From: Thermodesulfobium acidiphilum
GTDB taxonomy: Bacteria > Thermodesulfobiota > Thermodesulfobiia > Thermodesulfobiales > Thermodesulfobiaceae
DNA: 64,000 nucleotides
Direction of reading: 5' to 3'
NCBI RefSeq assembly: GCF_003057965.1
Contig: NZ_CP020921.1
Coordinates: forward strand, 941,001 to 1,005,000
Shown here: positions 17,923 to 27,163 of the stretch, in pieces
How the letters are laid out: each line of letters begins with the position of its first letter
How positions within the stretch are numbered: position 1 is the first letter of the stretch
Translations under genes and position numbers: made by a program
The notes under the pieces: generated by a model
What the model was told of the DNA's origin: nothing
The model's input: the letters and a program-made list of their open reading frames with translations, nothing else
The model's database searches: none

Positions 17923-19389
17923 TCAAATACCTCTCATAAAATATTCAACAATTTTTGAAATAATATTTATAGAAGGTGTAAGGAAACAGCCAGTAATTAT
18001 TAGAATAACAATAGGAATAGAAAGAAAAATATGTTGCAAGCCAATACGCTCTTTAAACTTAAAATCTGGTCTTTGATTGCTAAAATACATTTTACCTAAA
18101 TAATACATAAACGCAGCAAATACGGTAGCTATTAAAGTAAGATAGACTATACCTGGAAAAAAACCAAATTTTTGAAAAATAGCGTACGCGATGTACGTTT
18201 CACTTAAAAAAAGTCCAAATGGAGGAGAGCCAGCAATAGCTAACAATACACACAAAAATATTATTGAAGTAATCGGCTTTGTTTGACCGATCCCTTTTAA
18301 TCTTGCAATGTTATTGCTCCCATATCTTTTAACAATAGAGCCTGTACTTAAAAAAAGCGTTGACTTTCCGATAGAGTGATTGAACATATGAAGCATCGCG
18401 CCAAGCACTCCAAAAAAATTGCCTAAACCAAAACCTATAAGAATTATGCCCATATGTTCCACACTCGAATATGCAAAAAGTCTTTTTATGTCACGTTGAG
18501 TCAAAATAAAAGGTACTGAAAATATCATTGAAAGAGCGCCAAAACCTACTAGCAAATTGCTGGAAAAATTACTGCCAACCGCTGAGGAAAGCAATAAATG
18601 ATGCCTTAAGATTGCATACACAGCACAGTTAAGTAAAACACCTGAAAGAAGAGCGCTTATTGGAGCTGGAGATTGTCCGTGTGCATCTGGAAGCCATGTG
18701 TGCATTGGAAAAATTCCAGCTTTTGTTCCATATCCAACTATAATAAATATAAATGAGATTTTCATCAAATTTGGATCCAGATTTTTCCCATATGATATAA
18801 GTTTGAACCAGTTAAGCGTTTCGACACCATTAAATAGTGAAATTTGTTCTGCTTGATATATTAAAATCAAACCAACAAGCGCAAATGCAATTCCAACTGT
18901 ACAAAGAATGATATATTTCCATGCTGCCTCAAGAGATGCTCTTTTTCTATAAAAGCCAACTAGCAATGCAGATATAACAGTAGTTGCTTCGATGGATACC
19001 CATATCAAGCCGAGATTTTGACAAAGAACTGATAAATACATTGTACATACAAATAATAAAAGTAATATATAAAATGGCTTAATATAACTTTTTTTCATTT
19101 CATTTATTTCGATATCTCTATTTACATAGCCAATAGATGAAATTGAGCATATAAGGCTGACTATTGCTATTACCAGAACAAATGGGACTGAAAGAAGATC
19201 AACAGCAAATATATTTGATAAAAATAATATTTTACCTGATGATAAAACATAAAAACATGATATGAATGCCAACAAACTCGCTAAAATAATTGCACAAGAG
19301 GTAATCCATTGAATTATTTTAGTTTGTTTTGGTAAAATACAGAAAAAAGAAAAAATTATTGGTATTAAAACTATAAATAAGAGTATCAC
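17923..19389 (-). CDS. Hyf/Ehr complex: HyfF-like antiporter-type membrane subunit
   Basis: 488 aa, about 14 helices, Proton_antipo_M family (NuoN/NuoM/HyfF). Conserved stretches are GYGTKAGIFPMHTWLPDAHGQSP and RDIKRLFAYSSVEHMGII, which carry the helix lysines and histidines used in proton or sodium translocation. GTG start overlapping the ribosome-site region just after the stop of the HyfE-like gene. Forms part of the ion-translocating membrane arm. Confidence 0.85.
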   Translation of the reverse strand: MILLFIVLIPIIFSFFCILPKQTKIIQWITSCAIILASLLAFISCFYVLSSGKILFLSNIFAVDLLSVPFVLVIAIVSLICSISSIGYVNRDIEINEMKKSYIKPFYILLLLFVCTMYLSVLCQNLGLIWVSIEATTVISALLVGFYRKRASLEAAWKYIILCTVGIAFALVGLILIYQAEQISLFNGVETLNWFKLISYGKNLDPNLMKISFIFIIVGYGTKAGIFPMHTWLPDAHGQSPAPISALLSGVLLNCAVYAILRHHLLLSSAVGSNFSSNLLVGFGALSMIFSVPFILTQRDIKRLFAYSSVEHMGIILIGFGLGNFFGVLGAMLHMFNHSIGKSTLFLSTGSIVKRYGSNNIARLKGIGQTKPITSIIFLCVLLAIAGSPPFGLFLSETYIAYAIFQKFGFFPGIVYLTLIATVFAAFMYYLGKMYFSNQRPDFKFKERIGLQHIFLSIPIVILIITGCFLTPSINIISKIVEYFMRGI

Positions 19390-19391
19390 GA

Positions 19392-20039
19392 TTAGCCCTT
19401 CAATTCAGTAAGATTTTCAGTATCTGTCGACTCGAAAAGACCATGAATATAATTGGTCATAATTCCCATAACGAGAACTCCAACAAGCAAATCAAAAAAT
19501 GTTCCAAATTCGAAAATCAGAGGCATTCCATTTGTAAGAGAGACAGAATATAAAAATATCCCATTTTCCATAACGATTATTCCTATAATCTGACATAGAA
19601 GAGCACGATGACTTAGCATATAAAAACATCCGATCAAGATTGATGAAATTGCAAAAAAAGAATAGCCCGAACTTAAATGAGATGTGCTGAAGAAGCCTGA
19701 AGAGTTCAAAACTTGTGAAAATCCAATAAGAAATATCCCTATCAATAAAGAAAGACCTTGTGACATATTCATAGGGACGAGATCGTTTGATCTAAGTTTT
19801 TTGTTAACACGAAGAATTATAAATGGAAGAAAGACGACCTTTACAAAGAAGGTTAATATAGCAGCAATAGCTGAGTGAAAAAGATTGAAATCATTGCCCG
19901 AAGAAAACATCGGAATACCTATCATTAGAACACTTAAAGATAAAGACTGTAAAATTAGTAAATATACGCTTTTTGTCACATTTCTTGTTTGTAACATCCA
20001 TAATGAAGTTATAAGAAAAATAAAACTTAAAAAGTCCAA
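19392..20039 (-). CDS. Hyf/Ehr complex: HyfE-like membrane subunit
   Basis: 215 aa, six or so helices. HyfE-type fusion of NuoJ/NuoK-like elements, with the recognisable helix LLCQIIGIIVMENGIFLYSV. TTG start with AGGAGG upstream. Lies between the HyfC- and HyfF-like genes, as in E. coli hyf and hydrogenase-related operons. Assignment rests on both sequence pattern and order. Confidence 0.8.
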   Translation of the reverse strand: MDFLSFIFLITSLWMLQTRNVTKSVYLLILQSLSLSVLMIGIPMFSSGNDFNLFHSAIAAILTFFVKVVFLPFIILRVNKKLRSNDLVPMNMSQGLSLLIGIFLIGFSQVLNSSGFFSTSHLSSGYSFFAISSILIGCFYMLSHRALLCQIIGIIVMENGIFLYSVSLTNGMPLIFEFGTFFDLLVGVLVMGIMTNYIHGLFESTDTENLTELKG

Positions 20040-20056
20040 AAATATACCTCCTAAAA

Positions 20057-20962
20057 TTATTTTATAAAATATATTAAAATTGCAAGAACGCCCAGTATAC
20101 CAGTAGCAAAGAAAAATCCAGGCAATTTGAAAAGTCGCATCTTGGGGACGATAGATTCAATAAATGCTATTAAAAAGACAATAAGAAGAAATAATAAAAA
20201 CTTTACAAAGATGTCCAAAACAAGATTTTCTATATTAGGAGAGAAAATACTTACAAATAAAGCAATTAAAATAAATTGCTTTAACATAGATGCATAGTGA
20301 AAAATTCCCAAAAGAGGACCAGAATATTCAAGAATCATTCCTTCATGAACCATAGTAAGCTCTAAATGGGTATCAGGATTGTCTACTGGCAATCTTGAAG
20401 ACTCTGCTATTACAATTATAAACATAGAAATGCTCAGCAAAATTCCAGGAATCGACCATCCAGATGAAAGCATGCTATTAAGGTTATACGAAAGAACACT
20501 TAACGAAAGAGCAAACAAGACTATAGAGAAAACTGGTTCAGAAAGAGCTGATATCATCATTTCTCTGCTAGAACCCATACCTCCAAAACTCGAACCTGAT
20601 TCCATACCAGCCAATGCAATAAAAAATCTTGCAACTCCAAAACAATATATAAATGTAATAAGGTCATATCCCGAACTATTTTTAAAACCAAGAAAGGGGA
20701 ACAAAACACAAGCGCTAAGATATGAAGCAAAGACAATAAAAGGAGCAAAAATCGATATTATCGATGAATTTTCAGAGATTGTCGATTCCTTTTTAAAGAA
20801 TTTTAAAAGGTCTCTATATGGCTGAAATATAGTCGCCCCCTTCCTGGATTGGAAACGTGATTTTATCTTCTTAATAACTCCACTTACAAGAGGAGAAAAA
20901 ACCAATGCGATAATGACTTGTATTATTGAAACTAAAACTAATGATGGATTTATCGATACCAT
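20057..20962 (-). CDS. Hyf/Ehr complex: HyfC/NuoH-like membrane subunit
   Basis: 301 aa, eight helices, NADH1 family. Diagnostic motifs are KSRFQSRKGATIFQPYRDLLKFFKKE near the N-terminus and ESSRLPVDNPDTHLELTMVHEGMILEYSG in the middle (conserved acidic residues of the quinone/ion path). It overlaps the upstream HyfB-like gene by 13 bases, so translation is coupled. Anchors the hydrophilic arm to the membrane arm. Confidence 0.9.
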   Translation of the reverse strand: MVSINPSLVLVSIIQVIIALVFSPLVSGVIKKIKSRFQSRKGATIFQPYRDLLKFFKKESTISENSSIISIFAPFIVFASYLSACVLFPFLGFKNSSGYDLITFIYCFGVARFFIALAGMESGSSFGGMGSSREMMISALSEPVFSIVLFALSLSVLSYNLNSMLSSGWSIPGILLSISMFIIVIAESSRLPVDNPDTHLELTMVHEGMILEYSGPLLGIFHYASMLKQFILIALFVSIFSPNIENLVLDIFVKFLLFLLIVFLIAFIESIVPKMRLFKLPGFFFATGILGVLAILIYFIK

Positions 20963-22917
20963 AACAAAAGCACCACTAATGTAATAAATATATATGCAAG
21001 ATAAAAATGCACATATCCGCTTTGAAGAAATCTCATTTTAATAGAAAAATTTAATATAAATTTTCTTATTGGGCTATATAAATAAGTAGTGAATGGAGGC
21101 TTTAAATCCTCAGAAAATAAGATATCCAATGGCTTAGAAGGATTAACTGTGATCTTTCTATTTGGTCTCAGGAAAAAAGAATACGTTCGTCTTATCGGTT
21201 GTGAAAAAGACGCTGCAGTATATTCCATTTTAGAGTTTAAGTTAATGCCGCATCCCCATGTGGGGACCTTTCTAATCTCAAATAGTCCAAAAATTTTACC
21301 AAAAATTATAGATAAACTAAAGAATATTCCAAAAATTATAAAAAATAAAAGATTTGTCGTTTGAAAATAGACAACATTAAAATTTGAATCTATTTGTAAC
21401 ACTATTTTAGAGATATAAAAAAGTATATTGGAAGCTAATAAACCAAGTAATATACAGCTAAAGGCAAGGATAGCTTCTGGTAGGATAATCATAAGATTTG
21501 GTTCCTTTGCATTCTTTGCCTCAGATGAGCGCGGCAAAGCCAAAAATGATACCGAAAAAGCCTTTACAAAACAAGCAGCAGCAAGTGCACCAGTTAAAAT
21601 TAATGCTACAGGAGACAATATAGCAAAAAGCTTCCAGTAAGAATGCGCAAAGTAAGACAGGTTTAACATCGAAATATATATTTGATATTCGCTAGCAAAC
21701 CCATTAAGGGGAGGGATAGCTGAAATAGCCAATGATCCAATCAAAAAAGATAAAGCAGTTTTAGGCATATTTTTTATCAATCCACCATAATGCTCCATAT
21801 CTCTTGTGCCGATTATTTTACTAATAGAGCCTGCAGAAAGGAAAAGCAAGCTCTTAAAAACAGCATGGTTCAAAACATGAAACAAAGAAGCGCAGTAGGC
21901 AATAGCAGCAAAAGTGTATAGAGACATTGATGAGAAAATAACACCTAAACCTACTCCCATAAAAATTATTCCAATATTCTCAACGCTATGATATGCTAAA
22001 AGTTTTTTAATATCGTGTTCCATTAAAGCATAAAGAACGCCGATCAAAGACGATGCTATCCCAATGAAGAGTATAATACTCCCCCACCAGATGGGGCCAA
22101 CACCCAGCATATCGATTACAAATCTAAAAATTCCATATATAGCAGTCTTGATCATAACAGAACTCATCATCGCAGATACATTGCTCGGTGCAGAAGGATG
22201 TGCCATTGGAAGCCAGATATGCAAAGGAACAATACCAGCTTTTGTTCCAAAGCCAATTAGGAAGCATAAGAAGATGATGGATTTAGAAAACATGCTCATA
22301 TGCATAGCAGCAATCTTCATAGCATCAAAGTTTAATCCATTTGAAAATGTTCCCCAATACAAGAGCCCAGAGATAATAAAAACAGTTCCAAAATGAGTCA
22401 TAAATATATAAAAAAATCCAGCTTTTCTAACATGCTGATGCCTGTATTCAAAGGTTACAAGAAAATAAGAAAAAATGCTCATTAATTCCCAAAAAATCAA
22501 AAATGTAATTGAGTTAGAAACCAAAAACAAAACTGACATCGAACAAATAAATAAATTATAAAAAAAAGAAAATTTAGCGATATTGTCATTTAGATAGGAC
22601 TTCATGTATTCCAAAGAATAAATCATAATCAAAAAATTAATTGTAGAAAGAATTAAAAGAAAAAAGGCAGAAAGCTTATCGAAGTAAAATTGCAGCTCTA
22701 TATTTGGAGCAATAACTAAAAGATTAAACAAAATTGGATTTGGCAATAAAAATATAAAAACACCTGACATAAAACCAAGAACTGAAGCAGTTAAACCAAA
22801 ATATGAACCGATTTTCAAAGATAGCGTTTTATTTTTTGAAAAAGCAAGTGGCACAATTGCACCTAAAATATAAAAACCAACTGAAAGATAGAATAAGATA
22901 AAACCTAAATCAATCAT
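20950..22917 (-). CDS. Hyf/Ehr complex: HyfB-like antiporter-type membrane subunit
   Basis: 655 aa with about 16 helices, Proton_antipo_M family. Motifs are FWELMSIFSYFLV, GFGTKAGIVPLHIWLPMAHPSAPSNVSAMM and HDIKKLLAYHSVENIGII. A C-terminal extension contains GCGINLNSKMEYTAASFSQPIRR, characteristic of HyfB/HycC subunits. First gene of the operon; ribosome site GGAGTG lies slightly far from the ATG. No NuoL-type long amphipathic helix is evident. Translocates protons or sodium in the complex. Confidence 0.85.
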   Translation of the reverse strand: MIDLGFILFYLSVGFYILGAIVPLAFSKNKTLSLKIGSYFGLTASVLGFMSGVFIFLLPNPILFNLLVIAPNIELQFYFDKLSAFFLLILSTINFLIMIYSLEYMKSYLNDNIAKFSFFYNLFICSMSVLFLVSNSITFLIFWELMSIFSYFLVTFEYRHQHVRKAGFFYIFMTHFGTVFIISGLLYWGTFSNGLNFDAMKIAAMHMSMFSKSIIFLCFLIGFGTKAGIVPLHIWLPMAHPSAPSNVSAMMSSVMIKTAIYGIFRFVIDMLGVGPIWWGSIILFIGIASSLIGVLYALMEHDIKKLLAYHSVENIGIIFMGVGLGVIFSSMSLYTFAAIAYCASLFHVLNHAVFKSLLFLSAGSISKIIGTRDMEHYGGLIKNMPKTALSFLIGSLAISAIPPLNGFASEYQIYISMLNLSYFAHSYWKLFAILSPVALILTGALAAACFVKAFSVSFLALPRSSEAKNAKEPNLMIILPEAILAFSCILLGLLASNILFYISKIVLQIDSNFNVVYFQTTNLLFFIIFGIFFSLSIIFGKIFGLFEIRKVPTWGCGINLNSKMEYTAASFSQPIRRTYSFFLRPNRKITVNPSKPLDILFSEDLKPPFTTYLYSPIRKFILNFSIKMRFLQSGYVHFYLAYIFITLVVLLLWYR

Positions 22918-23168
22918 TAAGATAGATCACTCCAATAAATCATTAATTTATTTTTAACAATTTTTCACAACATTTTTTGAAAAAGAAACGTTCAAAGTTT
23001 ATACCTTTTGTGGGCAGCAGTCAATAGCAAAAATTGCGACTGTTAAAGGACGCTAACTTCATCCCTAATGAAAACGCTAATTTTGTCACTATGATGGTCG
23101 AGTTTTTTGAGTGTTAAGAATCAGGTAGAATTTTTGTAGATAGAAAAAATTTACTTAGATAGTTTCTG

Positions 23169-24083
23169 TTATTTTAGCCAACTGGATAAATCCCTATCTA
23201 TTAACTTTTGAAGTCTTACTATATCTTCTTTGTAAAAATTTATCAGATATTCCCTCGTATCTTTATTTATCTCATCAGGTTTGATAAGTAATTTGTTCAT
23301 AAATTTATTTTTTAACTTTATTCTAAAATTTTTTGGGAAGAAATTTTTAACAATGAACTTAAAAAAATTTGGCTTATTTAAGAAATTATACAGTGATTTA
23401 AATCTTGGAATACCTGATTTGTTATATTCTATCTCTAAATCACCAGGAACAAATTCTGGATCCACACCTAGGAAGTTAAAAAGCTCTTTTATCAAATAAT
23501 CAGGGTTTTCTTTGAGATCCTCAAATAAACAGACCTTAACGTTCTTAAAGTTATCAAGGTATGCCTTTACTTGATTAGAATATAGTCCAACCGACTTATA
23601 ATGCCACATAAATTCCCAATTATCCTTTATTCTCTTCTCTTCTTCAGTAAGCGCCTCTTCAAATGATAGATTTTCTCTACCATCTCTAAGATGATAAATA
23701 TATGAAGAATAAGCTCTATCAATCGGATTTCTAAGGATAATAAAAATCTTAACCTCTTCATCCAGGTATTCTTTAATTTTAGGTATCACAGATTCATAAT
23801 AATATAAGCTGTCCACACTACATTCCCCCAGCACCTTTGAGCCATTGACATTCAAAAACAATCTCCTATAATCTTCGAATGTTTTTATAATATCCCTTTC
23901 CCCCTCAGAGTCACCAGGACCATTAAAATTTTTGTGACCAGATATATAAGAAAAAAACTTAGGTTCTTTTATTTTACTCATAAAAACCTGTGGATGTTTT
24001 GAAAGATAATGATACAAACTGGTAGTACCTGCTTGTGGGGCTCCTACAATTAAAAAATTTGGAAGTTTATACTTAATATTAAT
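23169..24083 (-). CDS. Sulfotransferase family protein, apparent ATT start
   Basis: PAPS-dependent sulfotransferase fold. The 3'-phosphate site is FIILRNPIDRAYSSYIYHLR. The 5'-phosphosulfate loop is GAPQAGTTSLYHYL. The only canonical in-frame start (TTG at 24017) lies inside that loop. The natural N-terminus begins at an ATT at 24083, with GGGTGAG six bases upstream and KYKLPNFLIVGAPQ following, giving 304 aa. The usual catalytic lysine two residues before GTT is Gln (Q17 from the ATT), so activity is doubtful. Last gene of the polysaccharide operon; would sulfate a sugar. Either a real gene using AUU, or one losing its start. Confidence 0.7.
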   Translation of the reverse strand: MNIKYKLPNFLIVGAPQAGTTSLYHYLSKHPQVFMSKIKEPKFFSYISGHKNFNGPGDSEGERDIIKTFEDYRRLFLNVNGSKVLGECSVDSLYYYESVIPKIKEYLDEEVKIFIILRNPIDRAYSSYIYHLRDGRENLSFEEALTEEEKRIKDNWEFMWHYKSVGLYSNQVKAYLDNFKNVKVCLFEDLKENPDYLIKELFNFLGVDPEFVPGDLEIEYNKSGIPRFKSLYNFLNKPNFFKFIVKNFFPKNFRIKLKNKFMNKLLIKPDEINKDTREYLINFYKEDIVRLQKLIDRDLSSWLK

Positions 24084-24254
24084 TTTAAACTCACCCTTTT
24101 CTAGATAAAATAGATTAAATAAAAATTAAATCAACTCGATTAATATTCTACGAATAATCTAGCAAAAAGGTAACAAATTTTTATTAGTGGAAGTGTGAGA
24201 ATTTAAAAATACTGAATAAAATTGACTAAAATTTAAATGCTCATAAATTTAAAA

Positions 24255-24911
24255 TTAAAACCTCATTTTTTTAGCTACCATTAAATATTGAACCACTAAA
24301 AATTCTTCAAAAAACTTTAAAGTTAGTTTATTAAATACTTTTCTTCTAGGAGCAAGGTGGAGATTGTAAGTAATTTTACACACTTTTAAACCTGAAGATT
24401 CAAATAGATCAATCATATTTTTTTTACAAAAGAATCTCAAATGCGTTTTATCTAAAATACCAGATTCAACATACTTAAAGTCTCCATTTAGTAAAATACT
24501 CAATATTGTTCTATATTCTCTTACATTGGGTATGCTTGCTATAAGAACTCCGTCAGTTTTTAAAAAATTTTTCAGCTTCCTAACAACACTCCATGGATCT
24601 TTTAAATGCTCTAAAACATCAGCGCATATAATAACGTCAAAATATTCATTTAAAGAATTTAATTCTATATTTTCAATATCAGCCAATATAAATTTGTCTA
24701 ATTTTTTAGATTGTCCTAAATCTATTATATCTATGCCTACAGCATTCTTAGCTTTACCTTGTTTTTTCAACTCTACAAGAGTGTTACCCGCTCCACATCC
24801 TAATTCAAGAATGTTATGATTAAAACCTTCTATAAGATTGATAATATCATAACGAATACCAGAAAAGTATTTATTATTTTTTCTGTTATAAATATCTCTA
24901 AACTCATTCAT
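24255..24911 (-). CDS. Class I SAM-dependent methyltransferase
   Basis: 218 aa. Motif I is LELGCGAGNTL, the acidic loop is VGIDIID, and ADVLEHLKDPWSVV is the post-II motif of Methyltransf_23/11 enzymes. Ribosome site GGTAGG lies before the ATG at 24911. Lies between a flippase and a sulfotransferase in a polysaccharide locus, so it likely methylates a sugar or lipid-linked intermediate. Confidence 0.8.
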   Translation of the reverse strand: MNEFRDIYNRKNNKYFSGIRYDIINLIEGFNHNILELGCGAGNTLVELKKQGKAKNAVGIDIIDLGQSKKLDKFILADIENIELNSLNEYFDVIICADVLEHLKDPWSVVRKLKNFLKTDGVLIASIPNVREYRTILSILLNGDFKYVESGILDKTHLRFFCKKNMIDLFESSGLKVCKITYNLHLAPRRKVFNKLTLKFFEEFLVVQYLMVAKKMRF

Positions 24912-24926
24912 AAAATGATACCTACC

Positions 24927-26198
24927 TTAACAACTTTTCAATTTCAAAACTTTAAAATAAAGATATAAGGTGACAAAAAGTTCGACAACAATGACTGATA
25001 TACAACTTCCCAAAAATGATAGAAACGGAACCAAAGAAAAATTTAAAATTAAATCTAAAAAAGCACCAATTAAAACTGTATTTGAGAATTCTTTACCAAA
25101 GCCTTTACTAAGTAAGATATGCACGGCTGGAACATTAATTCCAATAAACATTGGTACAAAAGCCATTAATTTTAAACTTAAAATTGATTCATTATAATAA
25201 TGACCACTTATAATTTTAATTATTACTGGTGAAAGAAATAAAAGCAATAAACCAAAAACTAAAGTATATAAAAATATAATCAAACCAATCTTTTTTAAAT
25301 AAACAATCGCGAGATTATAATTTTGATTTATTAATCTATTAATATACGGGAAAAAAGTTTGAGATATAAGTCCTGCAATTTGATTCAAAATATCTATTAT
25401 TTTCTTAGAAATATAAAAGTAACCTACAATTGTAGAATCAGCAAATAAACCCAAAATTAAAACGCTATTGTTTTTATAAAAACTTATGCCAACAGTACCA
25501 ATAAATATATGCCATCCCTCATTTAGATGATATTTTATACTGTTTACATCTGGCATAATAAATTTTACACCAAGCCTGTTAAAAATTATCCACAAACCTA
25601 TAATGCCAGATAGTACCAAACCAACTGAATTTATCAGCGGAACATAAATATAATCTGATTCTTCTCGAATAAATACGAAAATAGCAATAGTAAAAATAAA
25701 CCGTGCCAGAACGTTTAACAAAGTAATATATTTCATTCTCTCTATTCCCTGGAAAAACCATACTGGAAACAATACGTTACCTAAAACCAAACCAAAGGTA
25801 AGAAAGTAAAGCAGCCAGTCATCTCTAAACTTTGCAAAACTAAATACAACAAGAGCCATCATTATAAAAGATAAAATAGCCAGTAGAATTTGGATGGTAA
25901 TAACAGAGCTAAATATTTCTGAAACCTTTTCAGGATTTTCTCTATTTATTGAAATTTCTCTTGTAGCTGAGAGGTTAAACCCATAGTTAGTTAATATTTG
26001 AAAGTATCCGATAAAGGCCTGAGCGAATGCCACAAGACCATATTGTGAGGGGCCAAGCACTCTTACAAGATATGGGAGGGTAATCAGAGGAAAAAGATAA
26101 TTCGCTACCTGTAGTATAGAAAGAGAAAAAAAATTACTAACCAGTCGTTTCTTTTCTTGACTGCTAAATAAATTTTTAATAGAAAATAACTTTTGCAA
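24927..26198 (-). CDS. Wzx-type oligosaccharide flippase
   Basis: 423 aa, about 12-14 helices, MOP superfamily polysaccharide biosynthesis protein (RfbX/Wzx). The N-terminal NFFSLSILQVANYLFPLITLPYLVRVLGPSQYG is diagnostic of the family. TTG start with ribosome site AGAGGTA. Flips the lipid-linked repeat unit made by the neighbouring glycosyltransferases across the inner membrane. No Wzy-like polymerase is obvious in this operon, although the GT-C-like genes further along are possible partners. Confidence 0.9.
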   Translation of the reverse strand: MQKLFSIKNLFSSQEKKRLVSNFFSLSILQVANYLFPLITLPYLVRVLGPSQYGLVAFAQAFIGYFQILTNYGFNLSATREISINRENPEKVSEIFSSVITIQILLAILSFIMMALVVFSFAKFRDDWLLYFLTFGLVLGNVLFPVWFFQGIERMKYITLLNVLARFIFTIAIFVFIREESDYIYVPLINSVGLVLSGIIGLWIIFNRLGVKFIMPDVNSIKYHLNEGWHIFIGTVGISFYKNNSVLILGLFADSTIVGYFYISKKIIDILNQIAGLISQTFFPYINRLINQNYNLAIVYLKKIGLIIFLYTLVFGLLLLFLSPVIIKIISGHYYNESILSLKLMAFVPMFIGINVPAVHILLSKGFGKEFSNTVLIGAFLDLILNFSLVPFLSFLGSCISVIVVELFVTLYLYFKVLKLKSC

Positions 26199-26236
26199 GA
26201 CTACCTCTTGGTTTTCATGTTCGTATGATAATCAAT

Positions 26237-27163
26237 TTAATCATATTTTTTATTCCACCAGCTCTTGTGCATACTGAATTTCTTAACCAGAAATTTTGGC
26301 AATATTTTATAATTCATACCAAGTTTATAGCCAGCGTATTTTAAAAAGTTTCTAATAATGTATTCAGGCAAAAATTGATATAGCCCATTTTTGATTAAGA
26401 AATTTAATTCTGATTTTATATATCTTTTGCCCTCTCCCTGTGCACTGCCAAACTCTTCCAAAAGCCATCTTTCAGAATTGTGAAAGACGCCTATATCAAA
26501 ATACCTCCTGAACTCCTCAAAGACATTATAATTATGAGAATGAAAGACTATTGCCTTTGGCTCATAAATTATCTTATACCCAGCCTTCAAAAGCAAAGCA
26601 CCTGCATAAGTATCTTCTCCCATTATCAGTCTCTCTTTGAAATAACCTATTTTATCAAGAGCACTCTTTCTGTACGCACAAAAAGAATTTGACATAAAAG
26701 CTGTTTTTATGCCGTATTTATCTTTATCTTTATATTTTTTTACTAAAAACTCTTCAGGATAGTTAAAAAGTCTTAGATGTCTTCCAAAAGGGTTGGTATT
26801 TTCATAACAAATTTGTCTGCCATAAACAGCGCCAACACTGCTTTCTTTGAAGTGTAATATTAAATTTGATATTGAACGATCATCAAATAGCAGTGCGTCT
26901 TGTGTAAAAAAAATTAAAATATCTCCAGTTGCTAACTTAGCTGCGTATGAACGCGTGCCACCATGGTCGAATTCCTTTTTTGGAATAACATAAACCTTTG
27001 CTCCAAATTTCTTAGCTAACTTAACAGTATCGTCAGTGGAAGAAGAATCAATCACTATAATTTCTGATTTCTCACCACATATTTTTAAATTTTCACTTAA
27101 TCTCTGAAGAAATCTTTCGATATACTTCTCAGCATTATAAGTTGGCAAAATTATACTTAACAT
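26237..27163 (-). CDS. Family 2 glycosyltransferase (rhamnosyltransferase-like)
   Basis: 308 aa GT-A fold. N-terminal nucleotide-binding motif SIILPTYNAEKYIERFL, then VIDSSSTDDTV, a QDALL loop in place of the classical DxD, and GEDTYAGALLLKAGYKI for the catalytic acid region. The C-terminal part is basic. Resembles rhamnosyltransferases of O-antigen loci. Overlaps the upstream GT9 gene by seven bases. Confidence 0.85.
   Translation of the reverse strand: MLSIILPTYNAEKYIERFLQRLSENLKICGEKSEIIVIDSSSTDDTVKLAKKFGAKVYVIPKKEFDHGGTRSYAAKLATGDILIFFTQDALLFDDRSISNLILHFKESSVGAVYGRQICYENTNPFGRHLRLFNYPEEFLVKKYKDKDKYGIKTAFMSNSFCAYRKSALDKIGYFKERLIMGEDTYAGALLLKAGYKIIYEPKAIVFHSHNYNVFEEFRRYFDIGVFHNSERWLLEEFGSAQGEGKRYIKSELNFLIKNGLYQFLPEYIIRNFLKYAGYKLGMNYKILPKFLVKKFSMHKSWWNKKYD

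Noticed and set aside
15711..22917. A normal hydrogen-evolving [NiFe] hydrogenase 4 operon
   Set aside because: The CGxC and CxxC nickel motifs are both altered in the large subunit.
22918..23168. Insertion-sequence remnant (short repeated CGCTAA motifs near 23045-23080)
   Set aside because: No inverted ends, target duplication or transposase sequence can be shown.
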